Below, one piece after another: positions 23,292 through 31,198 of a DNA stretch of 34,832 nt. The DNA is from JBFMFH01 sp040752275 (GTDB lineage Bacteria > Acidobacteriota > Vicinamibacteria > Vicinamibacterales > JAKQTR01): the NCBI GenBank assembly GCA_040752275.1, contig JBFMFH010000054.1:1-34832 (forward strand). Reading direction: 5' to 3'. A program made the translations under genes and the position numbers. The notes under the pieces were generated by a model, which searched no databases, was not told the DNA's origin, and saw only the letters and a list, made by a program, of their open reading frames with translations. Each line of letters begins with the position of its first letter. Positions within the stretch are counted from its first letter, which is position 1.

Positions 23292-24706
23292 TGTATCGCT
23301 CCCTTGATGGTGGCGGCAGTTTCTTCTGCCACCGAGACCAACGCCGACTCGAACGCCCGCTTGTGACACGACGGCGCTTCCATGTCACCGAGCTCGGTGT
23401 GAGCGGCAACCGCGCAGCCGCCGCCGCAGACCGGGATGAACGAGCAATCGCCGCACTGGCGCCAGGGCGCCAGGCGGTCGAAGCGAGCGGCCGATTCGGC
23501 CGCGTGCGGGCTGGTGAGGCCGTTGATGTGCCCGACCGACAGGGCGTTGTCCCCGGTGAAGCCGGGGCAGGCGTAGAGCGCGCCGTCCGGCCCAATCGTG
23601 TGGGAGTGACGGCGGTAGAGTTCGCACGGCCCCATGTGGAGGCCGTCCGGTGCCCTGAACCCCCGGCGCACGGTCTCGTCGCGGAGGAAGGACATCTGGT
23701 CGTCGACGAAGTGGCACGAATCGCAGACGGACCCCGAGCTGGCTCCAGCCACGCTCAGGCACGTCCCGCCGAGCGGCGTGCGGTCGGATCCGACCGGCGT
23801 GAGGGGGATGGCCCCGCGCGGCGCGGCCGGAGGAGCCGGCTTGATGACCGGCTTGAAGGCCACGCGCGAGATGCGTGGCGCAAAGTCCTGTTCCTTCAAG
23901 AAGTCCAACAGCCCGGGGTACCGCTCGGCCGTCGACGCGTCGAAGTTGCCGCCAATCGCCACAGGCACCTTGCCCGCGACGCGACGGATGTTGTCGATGA
24001 TGCGATCGAACGTGCCCTGTCCGCCGCGCAAGGGGCGGACGCGGTCGTGCGTCTCCCGATCGCCGTCGAGCGTCACCTTGATGCCGTTGAGCCCGAGGGG
24101 CAGGAGCTCGTCGACGAGTTCAGGCGTCAAGAGCAGACCGTTGGTGATGACGTTGAGGAGCACGTCCACGTGGCGCTCGCGGGCGAGCTCGGCCGAGCGG
24201 CGCGAGATGAGCCGGACGGCCGGCAGGTTCAGCAGGGGCTCCCCGCCGAAGAACGTGACGACGAGGCGCGATGGACGGACAAGGTCCAATTCTCTCCCGA
24301 TCCAGTCGGCCACGCGCTCGGCGACCTCGACGGACATCTTCGGAAGGGGGGTGGTCAGTTCGCCGCGGTCGCCCTGGTAGCAGTAGTCGCACGCGAAGTT
24401 GCACTGCAGTGTCGTGAGGATCGTCACGCGTAGCTGCGTCGCGTCCTCGCGGAGGCCGGCAAAGTGCCGTTCGACAGCGCCGCGCTCAGCCTCCCGGCTC
24501 GGCGTGACGAAGCCGTGGTCGGCCAGTGTCAGGAGGGCCGTGCGCTCTTCAGGGGCCAGGTGCTCCTCCGCCGCGCCCTCGTCGAGCCGGCCCAGGAGTG
24601 CGACGACGTCCGGCGACACGACGAGCTGTGCGTCGGTCAGGGTGTTCATCAGAAACAGCTCCCCGTTCGCCAGTGGCACCTGCACGTTGAATGCTGATGG
24701 GCGCAT
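23288..24706 (-). CDS. Radical SAM/SPASM peptide maturase
   Basis: A 472-residue enzyme. Cys102, Cys106 and Cys109 in CNFACDYCY bind the radical SAM cluster, and GGEP (154-157) is the usual SAM contact. Residues 1-90 form a small N-terminal domain of the kind that binds precursor peptides. The SPASM region has many further Cys residues (361, 380, 418, 421, 427, 431, 447), with CGDCSFIPVCGGGC typical of auxiliary iron-sulfur clusters; extra Cys at 316, 328 and 331 lie before it. Enzymes of this type install thioether or carbon-carbon links in RiPPs. The ATG at 24706 has a GAGGAGGAGA tract upstream. Its stop overlaps the peptide gene. Geopeptide-type maturases from Geobacter would be a first comparison; I cannot assign it to that class. 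Confidence 0.93.
   Translation of the reverse strand: MRPSAFNVQVPLANGELFLMNTLTDAQLVVSPDVVALLGRLDEGAAEEHLAPEERTALLTLADHGFVTPSREAERGAVERHFAGLREDATQLRVTILTTLQCNFACDYCYQGDRGELTTPLPKMSVEVAERVADWIGRELDLVRPSRLVVTFFGGEPLLNLPAVRLISRRSAELARERHVDVLLNVITNGLLLTPELVDELLPLGLNGIKVTLDGDRETHDRVRPLRGGQGTFDRIIDNIRRVAGKVPVAIGGNFDASTAERYPGLLDFLKEQDFAPRISRVAFKPVIKPAPPAAPRGAIPLTPVGSDRTPLGGTCLSVAGASSGSVCDSCHFVDDQMSFLRDETVRRGFRAPDGLHMGPCELYRRHSHTIGPDGALYACPGFTGDNALSVGHINGLTSPHAAESAARFDRLAPWRQCGDCSFIPVCGGGCAVAAHTELGDMEAPSCHKRAFESALVSVAEETAATIKGAIQ
23299..23305 (-). promoter_or_regulatory. Ribosome binding site of the peptide gene
   Basis: AAGGGAG lies seven bases before the ATG at 23291 and inside the last codons of the radical SAM gene. 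It fixes the start of the 31-codon gene and argues that the peptide is translated at a high rate. Confidence 0.75.
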
Positions 24707-24734
24707 TCTCCTCCTCGAATCCCCGAGGCGATGG

Positions 24735-24750
24735 TGCAACGGCCGTTCCA
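24735..24750 (-). promoter_or_regulatory. Sigma-54 promoter of the radical SAM operon
   Basis: On the minus strand the site reads TGGAAC-GGCCG-TTGCA, against the consensus TGGCAC-N5-TTGCW: one mismatch, with the essential GG and GC and their spacing intact. It places the transcript start near 24724, about 18 bases before the ATG at 24706, leaving exactly enough room for the GAGGAGGAGA ribosome binding site. An NtrC-type activator gene lies directly upstream. The core AACGGCCGTT is also palindromic, so chance is not excluded. Confidence 0.7.
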
Positions 24751-24920
24751 CGATGCAGGCCCGGGAAGGTGCGAGAAGGGCCGTAAACCGGACGGATGCC
24801 TCCGGCCGAAAAGAAGCCCGAAAAACCGGGGGGATTCGAGAGGATCGCTACGTGGCGCGGGGACCGAGCCGCGCGCACCGGGGGACCTGCGTCACGCTGG
24901 CGCGTGTCTCGTCCCGAGGC

Positions 24921-24965
24921 AGTGTGCAGATTCTTCGATCACTTGCCGGGCAGAATGTGTGCAGA
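24921..24965 (-). promoter_or_regulatory. Candidate enhancer repeats for the NtrC-type regulator
   Basis: TGTGCAGA occurs twice in direct orientation (24923-24930 and 24958-24965 on the plus strand), 35 bp apart, with another GCAGAA between. The sites lie 170-230 bp upstream of the sigma-54 promoter, a normal distance for enhancers of sigma-54 activators. No perfect dyad is seen, so this is tentative. The rest of 24751-25002 holds no gene. Confidence 0.3.
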
Positions 24966-25002
24966 AGCTGCAATCCAGAGCGGCCGCCGGACGAGTCCCG
25001 AG

Positions 25003-26403
25003 TCACGGGTTCTGGGTTCCCCGCAGCTTGCGCGCGATCTCGCGGATCTGCAGGCGCTCCATCCGGTGCTTGAGCGTGCTCAACGGCACACCCAGGCTGC
25101 GGGCCGTAGCCGTGACATTCCACTGGTCGTGTTCGAGCGCCTTCAGGATGAAGTTGCGCTCGAAGGTCTCGCACGCGCGATCGAGCAGGCCCTCGCTCTC
25201 GGCGTTCTCGGAACGGACCAGGGGGGCAAGGTGGTACTCGTACGGGAGGTCCCCTGTCGAGATGTTGTCCTTGTCGGATACCGCGACCAGCCGCTCGGTC
25301 AGATTCTCCAGTTCCCGGATGTTCCCTGGCCACAGGTACTCCTGGAGGACCTTGAGCGCGCCCTCGTCCATCCCGCGGACCTGCTTCCTGAACTTCGCGT
25401 TGTAGCGGCGCAGAAAGTAGTCGACCAGGTCCGGGATGTCCTCGACCCGCTCGCGCAGCGGGGGCACGCGGACGGGCACGACGTTGATCCGGTAGTAGAG
25501 GTCCTCGCGAAATCGGCCCTCGCGCACGGCGCGTTCGAGATCGACGTTGGTGGCCGCGACGACCCGCAGGTCGACCTTGATGGGCCGGCTGCGGCCGACA
25601 CGCTCGATTTCCGATTCCTGGAGCGCCCTGAGCAGCTTGGCCTGGACCTCGCTCCGCAGCTCACCGATCTCGTCCAGGAACAGCGTGCCGCTCGATGCCA
25701 GCTCGAACTTGCCCAGCTGCTGGCGCACGGCGCCGGTGAACGCGCCCTTCTCGTGCCCGAACAGCGCGCTCTCGACCAGCTCACCCGGGATGGCCGCCAG
25801 GTTGACCGGGACGAACGGGCCGTCGGCGCGGTCGGAATCACGGTGGACCATGCGGGCCAGCAGTTCCTTGCCCGTGCCGCTCTCGCCGAGGATCAGCACG
25901 GTCGCCGAGAGCTTCGCGACCTTCCGGACCAGGTCGACGACGTCTCGCATGTTCCGGCTCGGACCGACCACCAGCGGCCGCTCGCGTTCATCGGCCACCT
26001 GCGCGCTGAGTGACATGACCTTGCGGTTCAAGTCACGGCGTTCGGACGCGTTGCGCACCAGCGAGAGCACGGCGTCGTACTCGAAGTCCTTGGTGATGTA
26101 GTGGTAGGCGCCGAGCTTCATCGCCCGGACGGCCGTCTCGACTTCGTTGATGGCCGAGATCATGATGACCTCGACCAGGTGCTGGGTGTCTTTCAGCTGG
26201 CGCAGGACGTCGAACCCGCTGATGCCCGGCATCCGTACGTCGAGCAGCACCACGTCGACCGCTTCGCGCTCGAGCACGGCGAGCCCGGTCTCGCCGTTGG
26301 ACGCCCGCAGCACGCGGTACTCCCGGCGGAGGATCGCCGTGAGCGTGTCCCGCATGCCCTCGTCGTCGTCAATGATGAGAACGGTCTTGGACGGTCCCGG
26401 CAC
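25003..26403 (-). CDS. NtrC-family sigma-54-dependent response regulator
   Basis: A 466-residue regulator with three domains. The receiver has the acidic pocket IIDDDEG and the phosphoacceptor Asp55 (LLDVRMPG). The AAA+ domain has Walker A GESGTGKE and the GAFTGA loop that contacts sigma-54, then FLDEIGEL and an Arg-rich sensor region. The C-terminus is a FIS-type helix-turn-helix (NVTATARSLGVPLSTLKHRMERL). The GTG at 26403 has GAGAGG six bases upstream. The next gene downstream carries a sigma-54 promoter, and a histidine kinase ends that operon, so this is very probably the activator of the peptide cassette. Confidence 0.95.
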   Translation of the reverse strand: MPGPSKTVLIIDDDEGMRDTLTAILRREYRVLRASNGETGLAVLEREAVDVVLLDVRMPGISGFDVLRQLKDTQHLVEVIMISAINEVETAVRAMKLGAYHYITKDFEYDAVLSLVRNASERRDLNRKVMSLSAQVADERERPLVVGPSRNMRDVVDLVRKVAKLSATVLILGESGTGKELLARMVHRDSDRADGPFVPVNLAAIPGELVESALFGHEKGAFTGAVRQQLGKFELASSGTLFLDEIGELRSEVQAKLLRALQESEIERVGRSRPIKVDLRVVAATNVDLERAVREGRFREDLYYRINVVPVRVPPLRERVEDIPDLVDYFLRRYNAKFRKQVRGMDEGALKVLQEYLWPGNIRELENLTERLVAVSDKDNISTGDLPYEYHLAPLVRSENAESEGLLDRACETFERNFILKALEHDQWNVTATARSLGVPLSTLKHRMERLQIREIARKLRGTQNP

Positions 26404-26515
26404 CTTCGCCTCTCCACGCGAGTGGCGCGATTGTACCGCACAGTAGCCGCGCCGTCACGCAGCGCTCGTCCTGCGTTCCCGTGCCTGACGCCCATCACGA
26501 TTGCGGGTTGCGCCC

Positions 26516-26583
26516 CTCCTGACCCCTGACCCCTCTCGCCTTCCCCGTCGCCTGTTGCCTGACGCCCGTCGCCTGCTCCTGCC
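26516..26583. repeat. Low-complexity CCTGACC/CGCCTG repeat spacer
   Basis: Short degenerate units such as CCTGACC and GTCGCCTG repeat through this gene-free spacer between the divergent regulator and TPR genes. It is similar in style to the 7-bp arrays elsewhere in the window. Confidence 0.55.
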
Positions 26584-26613
26584 TTGACAGTCTCGCGAGC
26601 CAGCCGGTAACGT
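26584..26613 (+). promoter_or_regulatory. Possible sigma-70 promoter of the TPR-lpd operon
   Basis: TTGACA (26584-26589) is a perfect -35. An 18-base spacer leads to TAACGT (26608-26613), a weak -10. It lies about 65 bases before the TPR start. Confidence 0.4.
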
Positions 26614-26679
26614 ACGAACCTGCCCCGGTCGAAAGCCCGCTCAGTGGACACCTTGGAGCAGGATGCTGGGGAACCGTCC

Positions 26680-27183
26680 ATGGACCGAGGCAACCCCCCT
26701 CATCGCAAAGCCCTCCTCGACAAGGCCCTGGCGCTGTTCCAGGAGGCCTATACGCATCAGATGAGCGGGGAGCTGGAAGAGGCGATCACCCTGTACCAGG
26801 CGTCCATCGAGCTGTTTCCGACAGCCGAGGCCCACACCTTCCTCGGATGGACCTACTCGTTCCAGGGACGGCTCGAGGATGCCATTGCCGAGTGCCACAA
26901 GGCCATCGAGGTCGATCCGGAGTTCGGCAACCCCTACAACGACATCGGCGCCTATCTGATCGAACAAGAGAAGCTGGACGACGCGATCCCGTGGCTGGAA
27001 CGCGCAACAAGCGCGCCGCGCTACGAGAGCTACCACTTCCCATGGTTCAACCTCGGCCGCGTCTACGTCGCGAAGGAACACTACAACCGCGCCATCGAGT
27101 GCTTTGGCGAATCGCTCGCGCGGGAGCCCGAGTACGAGCCGGCACGGGCGGCCATGCTGTCCGCGCGCCTGAAGATCAACTGA
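26680..27183 (+). CDS. TPR-repeat protein
   Basis: A 167-residue cytoplasmic protein with no signal peptide, made of about four tetratricopeptide repeats (ALALFQEAYTHQMSGELEEAITLY; AEAHTFLGWTYSFQGRLEDAI; GNPYNDIGAYLIEQEKLDDAI; PWFNLGRVYVAKEHYNRAIE, shown in part). The ATG at 26680 has GGGGA seven bases upstream; a GTG at 26644 would add 12 residues without a better signal. It ends 16 bases before the dihydrolipoyl dehydrogenase start and is likely its operon partner. The protein it binds is not known. Confidence 0.85.
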   Translation: MDRGNPPHRKALLDKALALFQEAYTHQMSGELEEAITLYQASIELFPTAEAHTFLGWTYSFQGRLEDAIAECHKAIEVDPEFGNPYNDIGAYLIEQEKLDDAIPWLERATSAPRYESYHFPWFNLGRVYVAKEHYNRAIECFGESLAREPEYEPARAAMLSARLKIN

Positions 27184-27199
27184 GCAGGAGTGACGACAC

Positions 27200-28615
27200 G
27201 TGGCGAACCAGTACGACGTGATCATCATTGGTGCCGGCACCGGTGGCTATCCCGCCGCCATCCGCGCCTCCCAGCTGGGCATGAAGGTGGCGGTCGTCGA
27301 GCGGCAGAAGTCGCTTGGCGGCACCTGCCTCAACTGGGGCTGCATCCCGACGAAGGCGCTCCTCGAGCACGCCCATGCCCTGAAGATCGCCCAGAGCGCG
27401 AAGGAATGGGGTCTCGTGCTCGGCGACCAGACGCCGCGCATCGACATGAGACAGGTGCAGGCCCGGAAGAACAAGATCGTGACCACGCTGACCCGCGGCA
27501 TCGAGTTCCTGTTCAAGAAGAACAAGATCGACTGGATCAAAGGCAGTGGACGACTGGCGGGCCCTGGTGCCGTCGAGGTCACCGGGGACGAAAGTCAGCT
27601 GCTGAAGGCCCCGCAACTCATCGTGGCGACCGGATCGAGCGCGCGCAGCGTGCCCGGCGTCGACCTGGATCGCCAGCGCATCATCACGAGCGATGAGGCG
27701 ATCGGCCTGGCCGACGTCCCCAAGTCGATCGTCATCATGGGCAGCGGACCCATCGGTGTCGAGTTCGCGACGGTGTTCAAGCGCTTCGGTGCGGACGTGA
27801 CGGTCATCGAACTGCTCCCGCACCTGGTGCCCCTCGAAGACGAGGCCATCTCGGTGGAGCTGGAGAAGTCGTTCAGGAGGCAGGGGATCGCGTTCCACAC
27901 CTCGACCAGCGTCACGGCCGCGAGGCCGGGAGAGGACTCGGTCGAGATCGACGCGAAGATGCCGGACGGGTCCGTGAAGACGCTGTCGGCCGAGTACCTG
28001 CTCGTGGCGACAGGCCGCGGCCCGGTGACGACCGGGCTCGGGGCGGAAGACGCCGGCCTCTGCATGGACAAGGGCTACGTCATCGTCGACGACCTGTTCC
28101 GAACGAGCGTGTCCGGCGTCTCCGCCATCGGCGACGTCATCTCCTTCGGCAAGCCAGGCCACCCCCAACTGGCCCACTTGTCGACCGCCGAGGGCATCCT
28201 GCTGGCCGAGCGACTCGCCGGGCAGGAGGTCAGGCCCCTCAACTACGACCAGGTGCCGAAAGGCACCTACTGCGATCCGGAGATTGGCAGCGTCGGCCTG
28301 ACGGAGAAGGAGGCTCTCGACCGCGGGTACGACGTGCGAATCGGAACGTTCCCCTTCGGGGTACTCGGGCGGGCCCGGATCGCCAACGAGATGGAAGGAC
28401 TCGTGAAGATCGTCGCCGACAAGAAGTACGACGAAGTGCTCGGCGTCCACATGATCGGGCCAAGGGCCACCGAACTGGTGGCGGAGGCGACCCTGGCCTT
28501 GCGCATGGAGGCGACGGTCGAGGAGATCATCCGGACCATCCATGCGCACCCGACGATGTCGGAGGCCGTCGGCGAGGCGGCGCACGCGGCGCATGGGGCG
28601 GCGATTCACGTGTGA
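27200..28615 (+). CDS. lpdA: Dihydrolipoyl dehydrogenase (E3)
   Basis: A 471-residue flavoprotein that reoxidises dihydrolipoyl groups with NAD+ in 2-oxoacid dehydrogenase or glycine cleavage complexes. The FAD motif IIIGAGTGGYPAA opens the protein. The redox disulfide is Cys43 and Cys48 in GGTCLNWGCIPTK. An NAD-binding GSGPIGVEFA and a second FAD contact (SAIGDV) follow, and the C-terminal His-Glu pair lies in HAHPTMSEAVGEA. The GTG start at 27200 has AGGAG nine bases upstream. E2 and lipB genes follow on the same strand. Confidence 0.95.
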   Translation: MANQYDVIIIGAGTGGYPAAIRASQLGMKVAVVERQKSLGGTCLNWGCIPTKALLEHAHALKIAQSAKEWGLVLGDQTPRIDMRQVQARKNKIVTTLTRGIEFLFKKNKIDWIKGSGRLAGPGAVEVTGDESQLLKAPQLIVATGSSARSVPGVDLDRQRIITSDEAIGLADVPKSIVIMGSGPIGVEFATVFKRFGADVTVIELLPHLVPLEDEAISVELEKSFRRQGIAFHTSTSVTAARPGEDSVEIDAKMPDGSVKTLSAEYLLVATGRGPVTTGLGAEDAGLCMDKGYVIVDDLFRTSVSGVSAIGDVISFGKPGHPQLAHLSTAEGILLAERLAGQEVRPLNYDQVPKGTYCDPEIGSVGLTEKEALDRGYDVRIGTFPFGVLGRARIANEMEGLVKIVADKKYDEVLGVHMIGPRATELVAEATLALRMEATVEEIIRTIHAHPTMSEAVGEAAHAAHGAAIHV

Positions 28616-28631
28616 GGACAGTATTCAGTAT

Positions 28632-28659
28632 TCAGGAGTCAGGAGTCAGGAGTCAGGAG
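28632..28659. repeat. TCAGGAG 7-bp tandem array
   Basis: Four perfect TCAGGAG units, preceded by two ATTCAGT-like units, lie just after the lpdA stop. This is the same unit as at 1245-1258. The remaining spacer up to 28857 shows no gene. Confidence 0.85.
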
Positions 28660-28857
28660 GCGCGGCGTCGGCCTGATCGGCCGACCCGGATTCCTTTGTG
28701 GGGATTGAGCTGCGGGTCAACTCGGCGGACCGTTCGGTGACGAGATGGACAGACCGGTAGACGAGAGGCGGTCGTGCGATCAGCACGACGCCACGATATC
28801 CTGGTCTTCTGCATTCTGCCTTCTGGCGTGCAAGCCGGGAATCCAAGCGAGGCACCC

Positions 28858-30240
28858 ATGCCCAACGTCGTGATGCCGCAGATGGGCGAGTCCATTGCCG
28901 AAGGGACAATCGTCCGCTGGATCAAGAAGGTCGGCGACCGGGTCGACCGCGACGAACCCTTGTTCGAGATCTCCACCGACAAGGTGGACGCGGAGATCCC
29001 GTCTCCGGCCTCCGGCGTGCTCCTCGAGGTTCGCGTGCGCGAGGGCGAGACCGTGGCGGTCGACTCCGTGGTCGCCGTCATCGGCGAACGAGCATCGGCA
29101 CCAGCGGCGGCGCCGGCTGCATCGGTCCCAGTGTCCCCGGGCGGCGCACCGCAGGCCCCCGCTCCGGCCACTGCCTCGCCCACTCTGGTTGCGCCGCCGC
29201 CCTCGGCAGCCGGTGCCTTGCCCGCACCGCTTGCGGAGCCGCTCGCGCCGGCTGCCGCCTCGCCCGCAGCGGTCGAGGCGCTGCCCGAGACGCCCACCAC
29301 ACGGGACGCGGCTGCGGCAGCCGGGCGTTCGAGCGCCGACGAGCTTCGCCGGCAGCGCTCGTCGCCGCTCGTGCGCAAGATCGCGAAGGAACACCACGTC
29401 GACATCAGCGAGATCCCGGGCTCCGGCCTTGGCGGTCGCGTGACGAAGGCCGACATCCTCGGGTTCATCGAACAGGGCCGTCCCGCCGCGCCGGCCGGCG
29501 CGGACGCTGCGCCAGCGCCGGCCCTTCACGTGCCGGCCTTCAAGCCGGGCGACAACGTCGAGGTCGTGGCCATGTCGGTGATGCGCAAGAAGATCGCCGA
29601 GCACATGGTGTTCAGCAAGCGCACCTCGGCGCATGTCCACTCGGTCTTCGAGATCGATTACACCCGGATCGCAAGGATCCGGGCGGCACGCAAGCAGGAC
29701 GACGGGAGACAGGACGCCAAGCTCACCTTCATGGCGTTCATCGTCAAGGCGGCCGTGGACGCGCTGAAGGCGGTGCCCATCGTCAATGCGTCGGTCGACG
29801 GCGAGTCGATCGTCTACAAGAAGGACGTGAACATCGGCATTGCCGTGGCGCTCGACTGGGGCCTGATCGTGCCCGTCATCAAGCACGCCGACGAGAAGAG
29901 CCTCCTGGGGATCAGCCGCTCCATCGTTGACCTTGCGACACGCGCGCGGTCGAAGCAGCTGAGGCCCGACGAGGTGCAGGGAGGCACCTTCACGATCACG
30001 AACCCCGGTGTGTTCGGTGCGCTGTTCGGGATGCCCATCATCAGCCAGCCCCAGGTGGCGATCATGGGCGTGGGCCACATCGAGAAGCGCGTGGCCGTGA
30101 TCGATGACGCGCTCGCCATCCGGACGAAGGGGTACCTCACGCTCGGATACGACCACCGCGTGATCGACGGTGCGGTGGCCGACAAGTTCATGTCGCACGT
30201 CAAGAAGACGCTGGAGAGTTTCGATCCGGCGGCGATCTAG
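28858..30240 (+). CDS. 2-oxoacid dehydrogenase complex E2 (dihydrolipoyl acyltransferase)
   Basis: A 460-residue acyltransferase. The lipoyl domain carries the lipoylated Lys42 in STDKVDAEIPSP. A long Ala/Pro linker follows, then the E3-binding domain (PLVRKIAKEHHVDISEIPGSG) and the catalytic domain with His433 and Asp437 in YDHRVIDG. The ATG at 28858 starts exactly at the lipoyl domain (MPNVVMPQMGES); upstream codons match nothing. The sequence does not decide between succinyl, branched-chain and other substrates, and no E1 gene is in the window. Neighbouring lpdA would supply E3 and lipB the octanoyl group. Confidence 0.93.
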   Translation: MPNVVMPQMGESIAEGTIVRWIKKVGDRVDRDEPLFEISTDKVDAEIPSPASGVLLEVRVREGETVAVDSVVAVIGERASAPAAAPAASVPVSPGGAPQAPAPATASPTLVAPPPSAAGALPAPLAEPLAPAAASPAAVEALPETPTTRDAAAAAGRSSADELRRQRSSPLVRKIAKEHHVDISEIPGSGLGGRVTKADILGFIEQGRPAAPAGADAAPAPALHVPAFKPGDNVEVVAMSVMRKKIAEHMVFSKRTSAHVHSVFEIDYTRIARIRAARKQDDGRQDAKLTFMAFIVKAAVDALKAVPIVNASVDGESIVYKKDVNIGIAVALDWGLIVPVIKHADEKSLLGISRSIVDLATRARSKQLRPDEVQGGTFTITNPGVFGALFGMPIISQPQVAIMGVGHIEKRVAVIDDALAIRTKGYLTLGYDHRVIDGAVADKFMSHVKKTLESFDPAAI

Positions 30241-30246
30241 CACAAG

Positions 30247-30903
30247 GTGCCTTCCCGTCCCCTGGTCGTCCGCCGCCTCGGCGTTGTGCCGTACGCCGAC
30301 GGGCTCACGATGCAGCAGGAGCTCGTGGCCAGACGCGTGGCCGGCGACATCGAGGACCATCTGCTCCTCCTGCAGCATCCACATGTGTTGACGCTCGGGG
30401 TGAAGGCTGGTGCGGCGCGGCAGAACGTCCTCGCCACGACCCAACGGTTGGCCGAGCTTGGCGTCGAGCTCCACGAGACAGGCCGCGGCGGCGACGTGAC
30501 CTACCATGGGCCGGGACAGGTGGTTGGGTATCCCGTGCTGAGTCTCAAGCCCGACCGTTGCGACGTGCACCAGTACGTGCGAGACCTCGAAGAGGTGATG
30601 ATCCGCGTCACCGGCGACTACGGATTCGAGGCCGGCCGGATCTCCGGCCTGACCGGCGCGTGGGTGGGCGCCGAGAAGATCGGGGCGATCGGCGTACGCA
30701 TCCAGCGCTGGGTAACCAGCCACGGCTTCGCCTACAACGTGAACACGGACCTCGACTTCTTCAGGTTGATCGTCCCGTGCGGCATCTCCGACCGGGGCGT
30801 GACCTCGCTCGCGCGCCTGCTCGGCCGCAAGGTGCCTCTTTCGGATGCGGAGGACCACCTGGTGACCCGCTTCTGCGAGGTCTTCGGCCGAGAGGCGGTC
30901 TGA
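30247..30903 (+). CDS. lipB: Octanoyltransferase LipB
   Basis: A 218-residue enzyme that moves octanoate from acyl carrier protein to lipoyl domains. The family signature ETGRGGDVTYHGPGQ (77-91) is intact. The catalytic pair is Lys144 (GAEKIGAIG) and Cys178 (VPCGI). The GTG at 30247 begins seven bases after the E2 stop; no clear ribosome binding site is seen, so translation probably depends on the upstream gene. It follows its likely substrate, the E2 lipoyl domain. No lipA is seen nearby. Confidence 0.95.
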   Translation: MPSRPLVVRRLGVVPYADGLTMQQELVARRVAGDIEDHLLLLQHPHVLTLGVKAGAARQNVLATTQRLAELGVELHETGRGGDVTYHGPGQVVGYPVLSLKPDRCDVHQYVRDLEEVMIRVTGDYGFEAGRISGLTGAWVGAEKIGAIGVRIQRWVTSHGFAYNVNTDLDFFRLIVPCGISDRGVTSLARLLGRKVPLSDAEDHLVTRFCEVFGREAV

Positions 30904-31038
30904 TTCCGGTGACTCCGGGGACGTCCCCACACGGCCGAGTCGTTCTCTGTGTGCCATAAGTCATTGTCATACTGAGGTTTAGGTCAGAATCACTCCATTC
31001 GCCATCGACCTGGAATAAATCTCCGACCGAAGGGGTTC

Positions 31039-31044
31039 TATATT
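31039..31044 (+). promoter_or_regulatory. Weak -10-like site upstream of the second ECF sigma gene
   Basis: TATATT lies in an AT-richer island (30960-31045), 155 bases before the ATG at 31199. No matching -35 was found; a GGAAT at 31012-31016 recalls ECF promoters, but the spacing is long. The spacer 30904-31198 holds no gene. Confidence 0.25.
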
Positions 31045-31122
31045 CGCAGACGAGCCCCGCCGCGGCCTGCAGCCGGAGGAGACAGGGGACTCCGGGATGA
31101 CTCCGAGAGGACTCCGGGATGA

Positions 31123-31141
31123 GACCCGCTCTAGAACGGGG
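31123..31141. repeat. Second copy of the dispersed CCCGCTCTAG motif
   Basis: GACCCGCTCTAGAACGGGG matches 9415-9433 with one mismatch and is preceded by GACTCCGGGATGA-like short repeats (31089-31122). It lies 57 bases before a start codon, as the other copy does. Confidence 0.65.
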
Positions 31142-31198
31142 GTGTTCGGCAGGATCACAGACGAGACGAAGTCCCGGGAGATGAGAGGACCAACGACG

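Noticed and set aside
23233..23595. N-terminal extension of the peptide-binding lipoprotein to a 671-residue frame
   Set aside because: This part lies antisense-free but out of frame within the radical SAM and peptide genes and reads as low-complexity Arg/Ser/Pro; the lipobox sets the true N-terminus much later.
27176..30957. Long minus-strand frames of 477 and 725 codons
   Set aside because: They are antisense to lpdA, E2 and lipB, whose motifs are complete; the antisense products have only His/Arg/Asp-rich sequence.
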